From: CAVWSM01 sp963798505
GTDB taxonomy: Bacteria > Actinomycetota > Actinomycetes > Jiangellales > Jiangellaceae
DNA: 64,000 bases
Direction of reading: 5' to 3'
Assembly: GCA_963798505.1 (NCBI GenBank)
Contig: CAWCTX010000018.1
Coordinates: 124,001-188,000 of the forward strand
Of the stretch, positions 35,992 through 43,842 are shown piece after piece. The position numbers and the translations under genes were made by a program. The notes beneath the pieces are model-generated. The model worked only from the letters and a program-made list of their open reading frames with translations, did not search any database and was not told where the DNA came from. Every line of letters begins with the position of its first letter. Position 1 is the first letter of the stretch.

Positions 35992-36984
35992 GTGGCAACC
36001 GGAGGAGGCGACTGGGAGGGCGTCCGGCTGCATGTCGTCACCGGCAAGGGCGGTACGGGCAAGACCACCGTCGCCGCGGCGCTCGCGCTCGCGCTGGCCG
36101 ACCGCGGGCAGCGCGTCCTGATCATCGAGGTAGAGGGCCGGCAGGGGATCGCGGGGGTCTTCGATGTGCCGCCGCTGCCGCACTCCGAGCGCAAGGTGGC
36201 GCTCGCCCCGTGGGGCGGAGAGGTGTACGGCCTCGCGGTCGAGCCTCGCGCGGCGATGACCGAATACCTCGACATGTACTACCGGCTCGGTCGAGCCGCG
36301 CGGGCGCTCGATCGGCTCGGGGCGGTCGACTTCGTCACGACAATCGCGCCCGGGCTTCGCGACGTCCTCCTCACCGGCAAGACGTACGAGGCCACCAAGC
36401 GCAAGCACAAGGACGGCCGACCCGTGTACGACGCGGTCGTGCTCGACGGTCCACCCACCGGTCGCATCGCGCGGTTCCTCAACGTCACCGCCGAGGTGGC
36501 CGGGCTGGCCAGGGTCGGCCCGGTCCACCGGCACGCGGAGTCGACGAGAGCCCTGCTGCACTCGCCGCGCACCGCGGTACACCTCGTGGCGCTGCTCGAG
36601 GAGATGCCCGTGCAGGAGACGATCGACGCCGTCGGCGAGCTGCGCGAGACCGGCCTGCCCGTGGGCGCGGTGATCGTCAACCAGGTGCGCCGGCCGGCAC
36701 TGCGCGCCCGCGAGCTGACCGCCGCCCGGAAGGGCACGCTCGACGCCGCGGCGGTCGCGGCCAGCATGGGCAAGGCGGGCCTGCAGTCGGACGACGACAC
36801 CGTCGCGGCCCTGCTGGCTGAGGCGCGCGAGCACGCCGAGCGGGTCGCCCTGCAGAAGAAGGTGCGCACGCAGCTCGCCGCGCTCGACCGACCGACGTAC
36901 GACCTGGCGCACATCGCCGGGGGTGTCACGCCGGCCGCGCTGCCCGACCTGGCCAACGAGCTCCGCGACCAGGGGGCGGCGTGA
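35992..36984 (+). CDS. Get3/ArsA-like ATPase, first of a pair
   Basis: A 330-residue anion-pump-type (ArsA/Get3) ATPase, the equivalent of Rv3679 (BagA). The deviant Walker A is VVTGKGGTGKTTVAAALALA with both lysines kept, switch-like residues appear in IIEVEGRQGIAGVFDVPPLP, and VVLDGPPTGRIARFLN is the switch II region. GTG 35992 gives VATGGGDWEGVRLHVV. It overlaps the second ATPase by four bases (GTGA). In mycobacteria the two proteins form a complex; a role in client-protein handling is debated. Confidence 0.88.
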   Translation: MATGGGDWEGVRLHVVTGKGGTGKTTVAAALALALADRGQRVLIIEVEGRQGIAGVFDVPPLPHSERKVALAPWGGEVYGLAVEPRAAMTEYLDMYYRLGRAARALDRLGAVDFVTTIAPGLRDVLLTGKTYEATKRKHKDGRPVYDAVVLDGPPTGRIARFLNVTAEVAGLARVGPVHRHAESTRALLHSPRTAVHLVALLEEMPVQETIDAVGELRETGLPVGAVIVNQVRRPALRARELTAARKGTLDAAAVAASMGKAGLQSDDDTVAALLAEAREHAERVALQKKVRTQLAALDRPTYDLAHIAGGVTPAALPDLANELRDQGAA

Positions 36985-38135
36985 CACCGGCGCGCCAGTC
37001 CCCCGTCGAGCCGCCTGTCCTCGCGATCGACGGGATCCTCGACAACCCCGAGACCCGGATCATCGTCTGCTGCGGGTCCGGAGGCGTGGGAAAGACGACC
37101 ACCGCGGCCGCACTCGCGCTCCGCGCCGCCGAGCGGGGACGGCACACTGCCGTCCTGACGATCGACCCCGCGCACCGGCTCGCACAGTCGATGGGGCTGA
37201 GTCAGCTGGACAACGAGCCGCGGGCGGTGAGCGACGTCGGGTCCGCGGCCGGCGGCAGCCTGGCCGCGATGATGCTCGACATGAAGCGCACCTTCGACGA
37301 GGTCGTCGAGGCGCACGCGGCTCCCGACAAGGCCGAACAGATCTTGGCCAACCCGTTCTACCAGGCGCTTTCGTCGTCGTTCGCGGGCACGCAGGAGTAC
37401 ATGGCCATGGAAAAGCTGGGACAGCTGCACCGGCGGGACGAATACGACCTGGTCGTCGTGGACACGCCGCCCTCACGGTCTGCACTCGACTTTCTGGATG
37501 CGCCGCAGCGGCTTGGATCGTTCCTCGATGGTCGGCTGATCCGCTTGTTGGCGGCCCCGGCCAGGGCCGGCGGCCGGGCCTACCTGCGCGTCGTGCAGGC
37601 CGGGATGGGGGCTTTCACAAACGCCCTCTCGCGGCTGCTCGGCACCGAGCTGCTGAGTGATGTGCAGACGTTCGTGGCTTCCTTCGACTCGATGTTCGGC
37701 GGGTTCCGGGAACGGGCTGAGCAGACGTACGCGCTGCTGGCCGCGCCGGAGACGCGGTTCGTCGTCGTCGCGGCACCGGAGCCCGACGCGCTGCGCGAGG
37801 CGTCGTACTTCGTCGACCGGCTCGCGGCCGACGGCATGCCGCTCGCGGGGCTGGTCCTCAACCGGGTGCAGACCGCCCGGCTGCCCGAGCTGTCCGCGGC
37901 CGACAGCCTCGCTGCGGCGGACCAGCTCGCCAATGTCCGCGAGCACCAGCTCACGATCGGGCTGCTGCGCATGCATGCCGAACGCATGCAGGTCATGGAT
38001 CGGGAGACCCGGCTGGCCAGCCGATTCCACGCCGCGCACCCGGGGGTTCCGACCACCTGGGTGCCCGCCCTCGCATCCGACGTGCATGACCTCGCCGGCC
38101 TGCGCCAAGTCGGCACGGCGCTGGCGCGTGGGTAG
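36981..38135 (+). CDS. Get3/ArsA-like ATPase, second of a pair
   Basis: A 384-residue partner of the preceding ATPase and equivalent of Rv3680 (BagB). Its P-loop CCGSGGVGKTTTAAALALRA keeps the catalytic GKT but has Ser in place of the signature lysine found in Get3 and in its partner. VVVDTPPSRSALDFLDAPQR is the switch II region, and a long helical segment, FYQALSSSFAGTQEYMAMEK, is expected to make the client or partner surface. It is translated from a GTG that overlaps the first gene. The difference in P-loops suggests that the two subunits are not equivalent. Confidence 0.88.
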   Translation: MTPARQSPVEPPVLAIDGILDNPETRIIVCCGSGGVGKTTTAAALALRAAERGRHTAVLTIDPAHRLAQSMGLSQLDNEPRAVSDVGSAAGGSLAAMMLDMKRTFDEVVEAHAAPDKAEQILANPFYQALSSSFAGTQEYMAMEKLGQLHRRDEYDLVVVDTPPSRSALDFLDAPQRLGSFLDGRLIRLLAAPARAGGRAYLRVVQAGMGAFTNALSRLLGTELLSDVQTFVASFDSMFGGFRERAEQTYALLAAPETRFVVVAAPEPDALREASYFVDRLAADGMPLAGLVLNRVQTARLPELSAADSLAAADQLANVREHQLTIGLLRMHAERMQVMDRETRLASRFHAAHPGVPTTWVPALASDVHDLAGLRQVGTALARG

Positions 38136-38144
38136 CTGCCGGGG

Positions 38145-38492
38145 TCAGCCGGCGCGCTGCATCTGCGCCTGGGTCGCAGCCAGCGGGAGAGGCACGGCGG
38201 TCGCCCGCGCCTGCGCCGCCTCGAACTCGGTGCGCGCGGCGACCAGGAGGGCCCGCCACGAGGTCACGTTGGGGCGGCGGCGCAAGATCGCTCTGCGCTC
38301 GCGTTCGGTCATGCCACCCCAGACTCCGAACTCGATTTGCCGGTCCAACGCCTCGGCCAGGCACTCCGTACGGACCGGGCAGCCAGCACAGACGACCTTG
38401 GCCAGGTGCTGCTGAGCCCCCTGCACAAACAAGCTGTCTGGATCCCCATTGCGGCACGCGGCCACCTCGGTCCAGTCCTCACGCCACGACAT
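38145..38492 (-). CDS. whiB4: WhiB-family iron-sulfur regulator (WhiB4-like)
   Basis: A 115-residue WhiB protein with four cysteines at 13, 35, 38 and 44 (VAACRNGDPDSLF and VVCAGCPVRTEC) for a [4Fe-4S] cluster and the G(V/I)WGG turn in EFGVWGGMTERERRAILRRR followed by a basic tail. Its position next to the Get3-like pair and the PBP matches Rv3681c (whiB4), a redox-responsive regulator. ATG 38492 has a purine-rich GAGGGGGGAA upstream; a longer frame exists but lacks support. Confidence 0.9.
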   Translation of the reverse strand: MSWREDWTEVAACRNGDPDSLFVQGAQQHLAKVVCAGCPVRTECLAEALDRQIEFGVWGGMTERERRAILRRRPNVTSWRALLVAARTEFEAAQARATAVPLPLAATQAQMQRAG

Positions 38493-38610
38493 CAGTCGTT
38501 CCCCCCTCGCGTCGCGCTCGGCCGCTACCACCCCAAAGAGCGACCGGTCCCCGATTACGGACAGTAGGCGGATCGGGAGGACGCGAATAGCCTGCAAGCG
38601 GACACCTTCC

Positions 38611-38628
38611 ATCAGCCGTTCGGCTGAT
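38611..38628. promoter_or_regulatory. 18-bp inverted repeat between whiB and the PBP gene
   Basis: ATCAGCCGTTCGGCTGAT is perfectly symmetric around TT and lies midway in the 218-bp divergent gap. It could be an operator serving either gene. Nothing else in the gap is convincing. Confidence 0.4.
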
Positions 38629-38710
38629 TGCCGGACCGCGTGGAAAGCACTATGTGACGATTTGAACGCCGAAATGCGACTGCACCCGGTTGCTCGACTA
38701 CCCTGCCACC

Positions 38711-41136
38711 ATGGCGAATCTGCGCCCATCGTCCGTGGCTGGCGCCACCCGGCGTCTGTTGCTGCTCGTCGGCATCAGCGCGCTCGCCGGTGTGCTTGTC
38801 GCCGGGCTTGCCCTGCCGATCGCCGGGGCGCTCGGCCTCGCCGCCAAGAGCAGCGCCGAGACATTCCAGTCGCTGCCCGACGATCTTGAGACGCAGCCGC
38901 TCGCCCAGCGTTCGCGGGTGTTCGATGCCAGCGGCAACCTGCTGGCGACGTTCTTCGAGCAGAACCGGGTGGACATCCCTCTCGCGTCGATCGCTCCGGT
39001 CATGCAGAACGCGCTGCTCGCGAGCGAGGACGCGCGCTTCTACAAGCACGGCCCCATCGATCTGCAGGGCACCAGCCGCGCGGCGCTACGCAACTTCGCC
39101 GCCGACGAGATCACCGGCGGCGGTTCGACGCTCACCCAGCAGTACGTCAAGCTCGTGCTCGTCGAGCAGGCCAAGTCGGCCGAGGAGCGCAAGAAGGCGC
39201 AGGACGACACGCTCGACCGCAAGCTGCGCGAGCTGCGGCTGGCGATCGCCGCGGAGCGGCAGTTCACCAAGCACGAGATCCTCGAGCGCTACTTCAACAT
39301 CGCCTATTTCGGCCAGGGGGCCTACGGCATCGAGGCGGCTGCCCGGCACTACTTCTCGGTGAGCGCTGCCGAGCTGACGCTGCCCCAGGCTGCGCTGCTC
39401 GCTGGGCTCGTGCAGAAGCCACGGGCCTACGACCCCGAGGACAACCCCGAGGCTGCGATCGGGCGTCGCAACGTCGTGCTCGGCCGCATGGCCGACGAAC
39501 GCATGATCACCGACGCTGAGGCGGCGCAGGCCCGTTCGTCCGACCTCGGGCTCAACGTCTCCGAGACGCCGAACGGCTGCATCACGGCCTACGCGCCGTT
39601 CTTCTGCCAGTACGTCGAGCAGGAGCTCACTCTCTGGGAGGGCCTCGGCGCCGACGCCGAGCAGCGCCGGCAGAACCTCTACCGCGGCGGCCTGACCATC
39701 AAGACGACGCTCGACCCGAGGATCCAGGCCGCGGCGCAGAACGCGATCAGCGCCAAGATGGCTCCGGCCGATGCGGCTGTCGGCGCAATGTCCATGGTCG
39801 AGCCGGGCACCGGCAAGATCAAGGCGATGGCCCAGTCACGGCCCATGGGCTCAGACGTGCCTGCAGGGCAGAGCTACATCAACTACAACGTCGACATCGC
39901 TCACGGCGGCGGTGACGGCTTCCAGGCCGGCTCGACCATGAAGGTCTTCGTCCTCGCGGCGGCGATCAAGCAGGGGATTCCACTGTCCACCACGATCAGT
40001 GTGCCCAGCGGCATGCTCTCCCTTCCACAGAACAGCTTCACCACGTGCGAGGGTCGGTACCCGCGCCACCCGGAGCCTTGGCGTGTCCGTACGCCTACGG
40101 GCACCTTTGACATCCGCTCAGGAACCTGGCGATCAAACAACGGCTTCTATGCTCAGCTCGAGCAGCGCACCGGTCTCTGCGACGCATGGCGGTTCGCGAC
40201 CGACCTCGGAGTGACTCAGACCAGCGGTGAACCGATCGCCCAGGTTCCTGCGATGGTGCTCGGGTCGACCCCGGTAGTCCCGCTGGACATGGCCACCGCG
40301 TTCGCCACCTTCGCCGCACGCGGCGTCCACTGCGAACCCACCGCCATCGCGGAGATGCTCGACCGCAATGGCCAACCGCTGCCGGTGCCGCCGTCCAACT
40401 GCCGACAGCTGCTCGACCAGGCGCAAACCGACACGATCAACGACGTGCTCCGCGGAGTCATCGATGGCCCCGACGGGGGTCGCACCGGTCGCAACCTGAG
40501 CCTCGGCCGACCGGCCGCGGGCAAGACCGGCACGACCAACGAGGAGCTCGCTGTCTGGTTCTCCGGCTACACGCCGCAGCTGGCTGCATCCATGGCGGTG
40601 GGCGACGTCGACCTCCCGCGCCAGTCGATGCGCGGCATGGTCCTCAACGGCGTGCGGCAGTTCTCCGCCTGTGGTGGCTGCATCCCCGGTCCGATGTGGC
40701 GCGACGCGATGCGCGCGGCCCTCGACGGCGTACCCGCGGGTGACTTCGTCGCACCCAACCCGGAGGCCGTGGCAAGCCTGCGGGGCAACGTGCCTGACGT
40801 CCGCGGCCTGCAGGTGTCACAAGCCGTCGAGGCGCTCACGGGAGCGGGCTTCAACGCCGAGGTCGGCGGCGAGGTCGCCGGTGACCTGCCGCCCGGCACC
40901 GTCGTCTACACCAACCCACGGGCCGGCAGCAGCCTCGCGGGGGGGCGCACCGTCCGCATCTACGTTGCCGCGGCCCTGGCCGCTCCACCACCGGCGCCGG
41001 CTCCCGAGCCAGTCGTCGCCGCGCCGGGCATCATCAACCAGGGCGGGGGCGGCGACGGGAACGGACGCAGAGGCCGCCGCAGGGGCGGCGGGGACGGCGG
41101 ACGGAGAGGAGCGGCGGCGGAGGCGGAGGCGACTAG
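38711..41136 (+). CDS. ponA2: Class A penicillin-binding protein with PASTA domain (PonA2-like)
   Basis: A bifunctional peptidoglycan synthase of about 808 residues. After a short cytoplasmic N-terminus and one helix (LLLLVGISALAGVLVAGLAL), the glycosyltransferase has EDARFYKHGPIDLQGTSRA and GGGSTLTQQYVKL. The transpeptidase has GSTMK (SxxK), SNNGF (SxN) and KTGTTNE. One PASTA domain follows at about residues 695-760 (NVPDVRGLQVSQAVEALTGA). The tail is Pro/Gly/Arg rich. In the raw frame the protein reads 187 bases into the convergent gene; one base change near 41105-41125 gives a Gly-run tail ending at 41136, which is the usual arrangement. It matches Rv3682. Confidence 0.92.
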
Positions 41137-41152
41137 CTTCAGCGACCCACCG

Positions 41153-41728
41153 CTACGCGGCCTTGTCGATCGCGCTGATCGTCGCGCGACGAAGGCCGTC
41201 CAGGTCGAAGCCTCTGTCCGTGAGGATCTTGGCCGCCAGACCCTGACCCTCGCGGATCAGCCCGAGCAGCAGGTGCTCGGTGCCGATGTAGTGGTGACCC
41301 AGTCGCAGTGCCTCGCGGAGTGAGAGCTCGAGCACCTTCTTGGCGCGCGGTGAGAAGCGCCCGCCCCCGCGGCGGCGCCGGAACACGCCGCGCCGCGGCT
41401 CGTCGTCCAGCTGGGTCAGTGCATCGGCGCCGAACGTCTCCTCGATGCGGCTCAGCACCGCCTCGACATCGATGCCGACTGTGAGCAGGGCCTCCGCCTC
41501 CTCCGCCGTGAACAGGCCCGGCGCCGGGCCGACCTCCTGGACGACCCAACCCCGTACGGCTTCGGCCTCTATCCCCTGCTCGCGCAGCACCCGACCGGCG
41601 GTCCCGCCATCCGCGGCCAAGGCGATCAGCAGGTGCTCGGTGCCCACGCGCCGATGCGCCAGCCGCTCTCGCTCGGCGAGCGCGTTGCGCACGACCGCGC
41701 GGGCATCCTTGGTGAACCGCTCGAACAT
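41153..41728 (-). CDS. Stand-alone Clp N-domain protein (ClpC2-like, lacks HTH)
   Basis: A 191-residue protein made of a ClpC-type N-domain: MFERFTKDARAVVRNALAER, RRVGTEHLLIALAADGGTAG, then a second repeat FSPRAKKVLELSLREALRLG and HHYIGTEHLLLGLIREGQGL. There is no AAA+ module. M. tuberculosis ClpC2 (Rv2667) is a protein of this kind with a helix-turn-helix at its N-terminus; here that HTH is a separate gene 10 bases upstream. ClpC2 binds ClpC1-targeting compounds and blunts them, so a decoy or sensor role is a reasonable inference. ATG 41728 has GAGGAG upstream. It converges with the PBP gene. Confidence 0.85.
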   Translation of the reverse strand: MFERFTKDARAVVRNALAERERLAHRRVGTEHLLIALAADGGTAGRVLREQGIEAEAVRGWVVQEVGPAPGLFTAEEAEALLTVGIDVEAVLSRIEETFGADALTQLDDEPRRGVFRRRRGGGRFSPRAKKVLELSLREALRLGHHYIGTEHLLLGLIREGQGLAAKILTDRGFDLDGLRRATISAIDKAA

Positions 41729-41738
41729 TGGTTGCTCC

Positions 41739-41957
41739 TCACTCCCCGACGCCTTGCGCGTGCTTCTTGTGCACCGCCTGCTTGCTGACCTCGAGCACGT
41801 CGGCGATCTCCTGCCAGGACCAGTTCTGGCGCCGTGCGTTGCGCACCTGCAGCGCCTCGAGCGTGTCGGCGAGGCGGCGCAGAGCCAGCACCGCGCGGAG
41901 CCCGGCCCGAACGTCTGTGCCCGCCGCGACGGTCGCGAGATCACTCGGCTCGGTCAT
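41739..41957 (-). CDS. Small HTH protein paired with the Clp N-domain gene
   Basis: A 72-residue protein, MTEPSDLATVAAGTDVRAGL at the start, with a helix-turn-helix NWSWQEIADVLEVSKQAVHK followed by KHAQGVGE. The SW-x-[ED]IA-x-x-[LM]-x-VSKQA pattern is the one I recall from the N-terminal domain of mycobacterial ClpC2. The gene lies 10 bases before the Clp N-domain gene. Two identical 18-bp operators sit directly upstream and a probable leaderless promoter reads into its ATG. It is likely to be an autoregulator whose activity is tuned by the Clp N-domain partner. Confidence 0.8.
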   Translation of the reverse strand: MTEPSDLATVAAGTDVRAGLRAVLALRRLADTLEALQVRNARRQNWSWQEIADVLEVSKQAVHKKHAQGVGE

Positions 41958-41958
41958 G

Positions 41959-42005
41959 CGTCAACGTTAGTTGACGAATTGCTGTCTCGTCAACCTGTGT
42001 TGACG
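41959..42005 (-). promoter_or_regulatory. Twin CGTCAAC-N4-GTTGACG operators over a leaderless promoter
   Basis: Two perfect inverted repeats with 7-bp arms and 4-bp spacers lie at 41959-41976 and 41988-42005, 29 bp centre to centre. On the minus strand a -35 TTGACG (41993-41988) and a -10 TAACGT (41969-41964) are 18 bases apart, and the start codon at 41957 begins 6 bases after the -10, so the mRNA is probably leaderless. One operator covers the -35 and the other the -10 and start, an arrangement for tight autorepression. Confidence 0.7.
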
Positions 42006-42011
42006 TGGGCA

Positions 42012-42476
42012 TCAGCCCGCGAGCTGCCGCTTCACCTCGGCCGCCACCAGCGCGCCGTCCACCCGGCCGGCCACCCGCGGCGTCACGATCTTCATGACCG
42101 CTCCCATGGCCCGTGGCGAGTCGGCGCCGGCCTCCGCGATCGCCTCGGCGACGATGCCGGCGAGCTCCTCGTCGGTCAGCGGCGGCGGGAGATACTCCGC
42201 CAGGACCTCCGACTCCGACTCCTCGCGGGCCGCGAGTTCCATACGACCCGCGTCGGTGAACGCGGTCGCGGCCTCGCGGCGCTTCTTCGACTCCTTGGTG
42301 AGCACTCCGACCACCTCGTCGTCGGAGAGCTCGCGAGCCTGCTTTCCGGCGACCTCGGCAGTCGTGACGGCAGTGAGCGCCATGCGCAGCGTCGACGTCC
42401 GCAGCTCGTCGCGCGCCCGCATCGCGTCGGTCAGATCGGCCTTCAGGCGCTCCTTGAGGGTCGTCACGTCGGCCAT
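42012..42476 (-). CDS. GatB/YqeY domain protein
   Basis: A 154-residue YqeY-family protein: MADVTTLKERLKADLTDAMR, LRTSTLRMALTAVTTAEVAG, a helical middle with KESKKRREAATAFTDAGR, and a C-terminal domain LAEYLPPPLTDEELAGIVAE ending VAAEVKRQLAG. The C-terminal half resembles the tail of GatB, the tRNA amidotransferase subunit. The free-standing protein has no settled role. It lies divergent from the phosphoesterase gene and 7 bases from the twin operators. Confidence 0.92.
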   Translation of the reverse strand: MADVTTLKERLKADLTDAMRARDELRTSTLRMALTAVTTAEVAGKQARELSDDEVVGVLTKESKKRREAATAFTDAGRMELAAREESESEVLAEYLPPPLTDEELAGIVAEAIAEAGADSPRAMGAVMKIVTPRVAGRVDGALVAAEVKRQLAG

Positions 42477-42516
42477 TCTTGCAGGTCAGCGCTGCCCGAT
42501 CTGCGACCATGGACCG

Positions 42517-43422
42517 GTGACAGCTGGCCAGACCATTGCCCGAGCCACGCTTGCGACCGCAGGGATCGCGGCCGGTGCCATCGCCTATGCCGCCGCGTAC
42601 GAGGTGCGTGCCTACCGCCTGCGCCGGTTCTCCATCGGCGTATTGGCGCCCGGCAGCAAGCCGTTGAAGGTGCTGCACATCTCCGACATGCACATGACAC
42701 CTGGGCAGCGGCGCAAGCGCGACTGGGTTCGGTCGCTGGCCGACCTGCAGCCCGACCTGGTGGTCAACACCGGGGACAACATCAGCCACCCCGACGCCGT
42801 CCCCGCTGTCCTTGACGCGCTCGGGCCGCTGCTCGACGTGCCGGGGGTGTTCGTCTTCGGGTCCAACGACTACTTCGCCCCGCGGCTGCGCAACCCGGCC
42901 CGCTATCTGATCACCCACGAGGCCGAGCATCGAGTGGTCGAGGACCTGCCCTGGGGGGATCTGCGGGACGGGTTCGTCGACGCCGGCTGGCTCGATCTCA
43001 CCAACGACCGGGGCACCCTCAAGGCGGGCAAGCGGCTGTTGGCCTTCGGCGGGGTCGACGACCCTCATCTGCGCCGCGACCGGTACGACGAGATCGCCGG
43101 GCCAGCCGACCGGGACGCCGATCTGGCGATCGGGGTCTCCCACGCGCCCTACCTGCGCACCCTCGACGCGTTCACCCGCGACGGCTACCCGCTGATCCTC
43201 GCCGGGCACACGCACGGCGGGCAGCTGTGCATTCCGGGTTACGGCGCCCTCGTCACCAACTGCGACCTCGACAGGCGGCAGGTCAAGGGCGTGCACCGGC
43301 ACGCGGCCGGAGGTCGTACCGCCTGGATGCACGTGTCGGCCGGTCTGGGGACGTCGCCGTATGCGCCGGTCCGGTTCTCCTGTCCCCCCGAGGCGAGCCT
43401 GCTGACGCTCGTCGCCCGCTGA
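42517..43422 (+). CDS. Calcineurin-like metallophosphoesterase, membrane-linked
   Basis: A 301-residue phosphoesterase with an N-terminal hydrophobic segment (ATAGIAAGAIAYAAAYE) and the metal-binding motifs LKVLHISDMHMTPGQ (DxH), PDLVVNTGDNIS (GD), GVFVFGSNDYF (GNxx type), IGVSHAPYLR and LILAGHTHGGQLCIP (GHxH). It corresponds to Rv3683 and to YkuE-like enzymes. GTG 42517 was chosen because translation then begins VTAGQTIARATLATAG before the membrane segment. The substrate is not known. Confidence 0.88.
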   Translation: MTAGQTIARATLATAGIAAGAIAYAAAYEVRAYRLRRFSIGVLAPGSKPLKVLHISDMHMTPGQRRKRDWVRSLADLQPDLVVNTGDNISHPDAVPAVLDALGPLLDVPGVFVFGSNDYFAPRLRNPARYLITHEAEHRVVEDLPWGDLRDGFVDAGWLDLTNDRGTLKAGKRLLAFGGVDDPHLRRDRYDEIAGPADRDADLAIGVSHAPYLRTLDAFTRDGYPLILAGHTHGGQLCIPGYGALVTNCDLDRRQVKGVHRHAAGGRTAWMHVSAGLGTSPYAPVRFSCPPEASLLTLVAR

Positions 43423-43438
43423 CGGCCCGAAGGGAGCG

Positions 43439-43487
43439 CCGCTGGGGCGCCCCAGCGGTGCCGCAGCGACGCTGGGGCGCCCCAGCG
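43439..43487. repeat. Twin perfect palindromes CGCTGGGGCGCCCCAGCG
   Basis: The same 18-bp palindrome occurs twice, at 43440-43457 (extended to 20 bp, 43439-43458) and 43470-43487, each without a loop. They follow the phosphoesterase stop by 17 bases and precede tRNA-Pro. They may act as terminator or as a repeat-derived element. Confidence 0.65.
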
Positions 43488-43547
43488 CTCGCGCCGGAAC
43501 CCGTTTCGTGGCACCGCTGGCCCTCGGATACACTCATCCGGCGTCCA

Positions 43548-43621
43548 CGGGCTGTAGCGCAGCTTGGTAGCGCGCCTCGTTCGGGTCGAGGAGGTCGTGG
43601 GTTCGAATCCCGCCAGCCCGA
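43548..43621 (+). tRNA. tRNA-Pro (anticodon CGG)
   Basis: A complete cloverleaf: acceptor CGGGCTG pairing with CAGCCCG, D arm GCGC with AGCTTGGTA loop, anticodon stem CCTCG/CGAGG enclosing TTCGGGT (anticodon CGG), and T arm GTGGG TTCGAAT CCCGC. The discriminator is A at 43621. CCA is not encoded. Confidence 0.95.
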
Positions 43622-43631
43622 CGCTCACACG

Positions 43632-43676
43632 AAGCGGCCGGTGTCCCCTGCGGGACGCCGGCCGCTTTGCTTCTTG
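43632..43676 (+). terminator. Rho-independent terminator after tRNA-Pro
   Basis: A 16-bp stem (43632-43647 with 43652-43667, one T-G pair) with loop CTGC is followed by TTGCTTCTT. It lies 10 bases after the tRNA and fits an intrinsic terminator well. Confidence 0.8.
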
Positions 43677-43782
43677 CGTGGCCACACGAGCGGCGGAGGG
43701 GTCCCGTGCCAGGCGCCGACCGCACTGCCAGGAACCCCTCACCGCCTAGTACGCGGTCCGCGCCGAGATCGGTTCGCCCCAC

Positions 43783-43838
43783 TCCGTGATCATGAAGAAT
43801 CTTCCCCCTATGGCAGGGAGAATCCTTCATGATCATGG
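43783..43838. repeat. Long imperfect hairpin with GTGATCATGAAGA arm (family 2, copy B)
   Basis: Arms of about 25 bases pair with five transitions between them (a G-T pair and near-matches) around CTATGGCA. It ends five bases before the asd stop, so it can act as terminator for asd on the minus strand. The arm shares GTGATCA(C/T)GAAGA with the inverted repeat at 33015-33068. Confidence 0.6.
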
Positions 43839-43842
43839 GGCG

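Noticed and set aside
41137..41323. Extension of the PBP through the convergent Clp N-domain gene
   Set aside because: The extra 62 residues are antisense to conserved Clp-N codons; a single base change gives a Gly-run tail ending at 41136, typical of PonA2-type tails.
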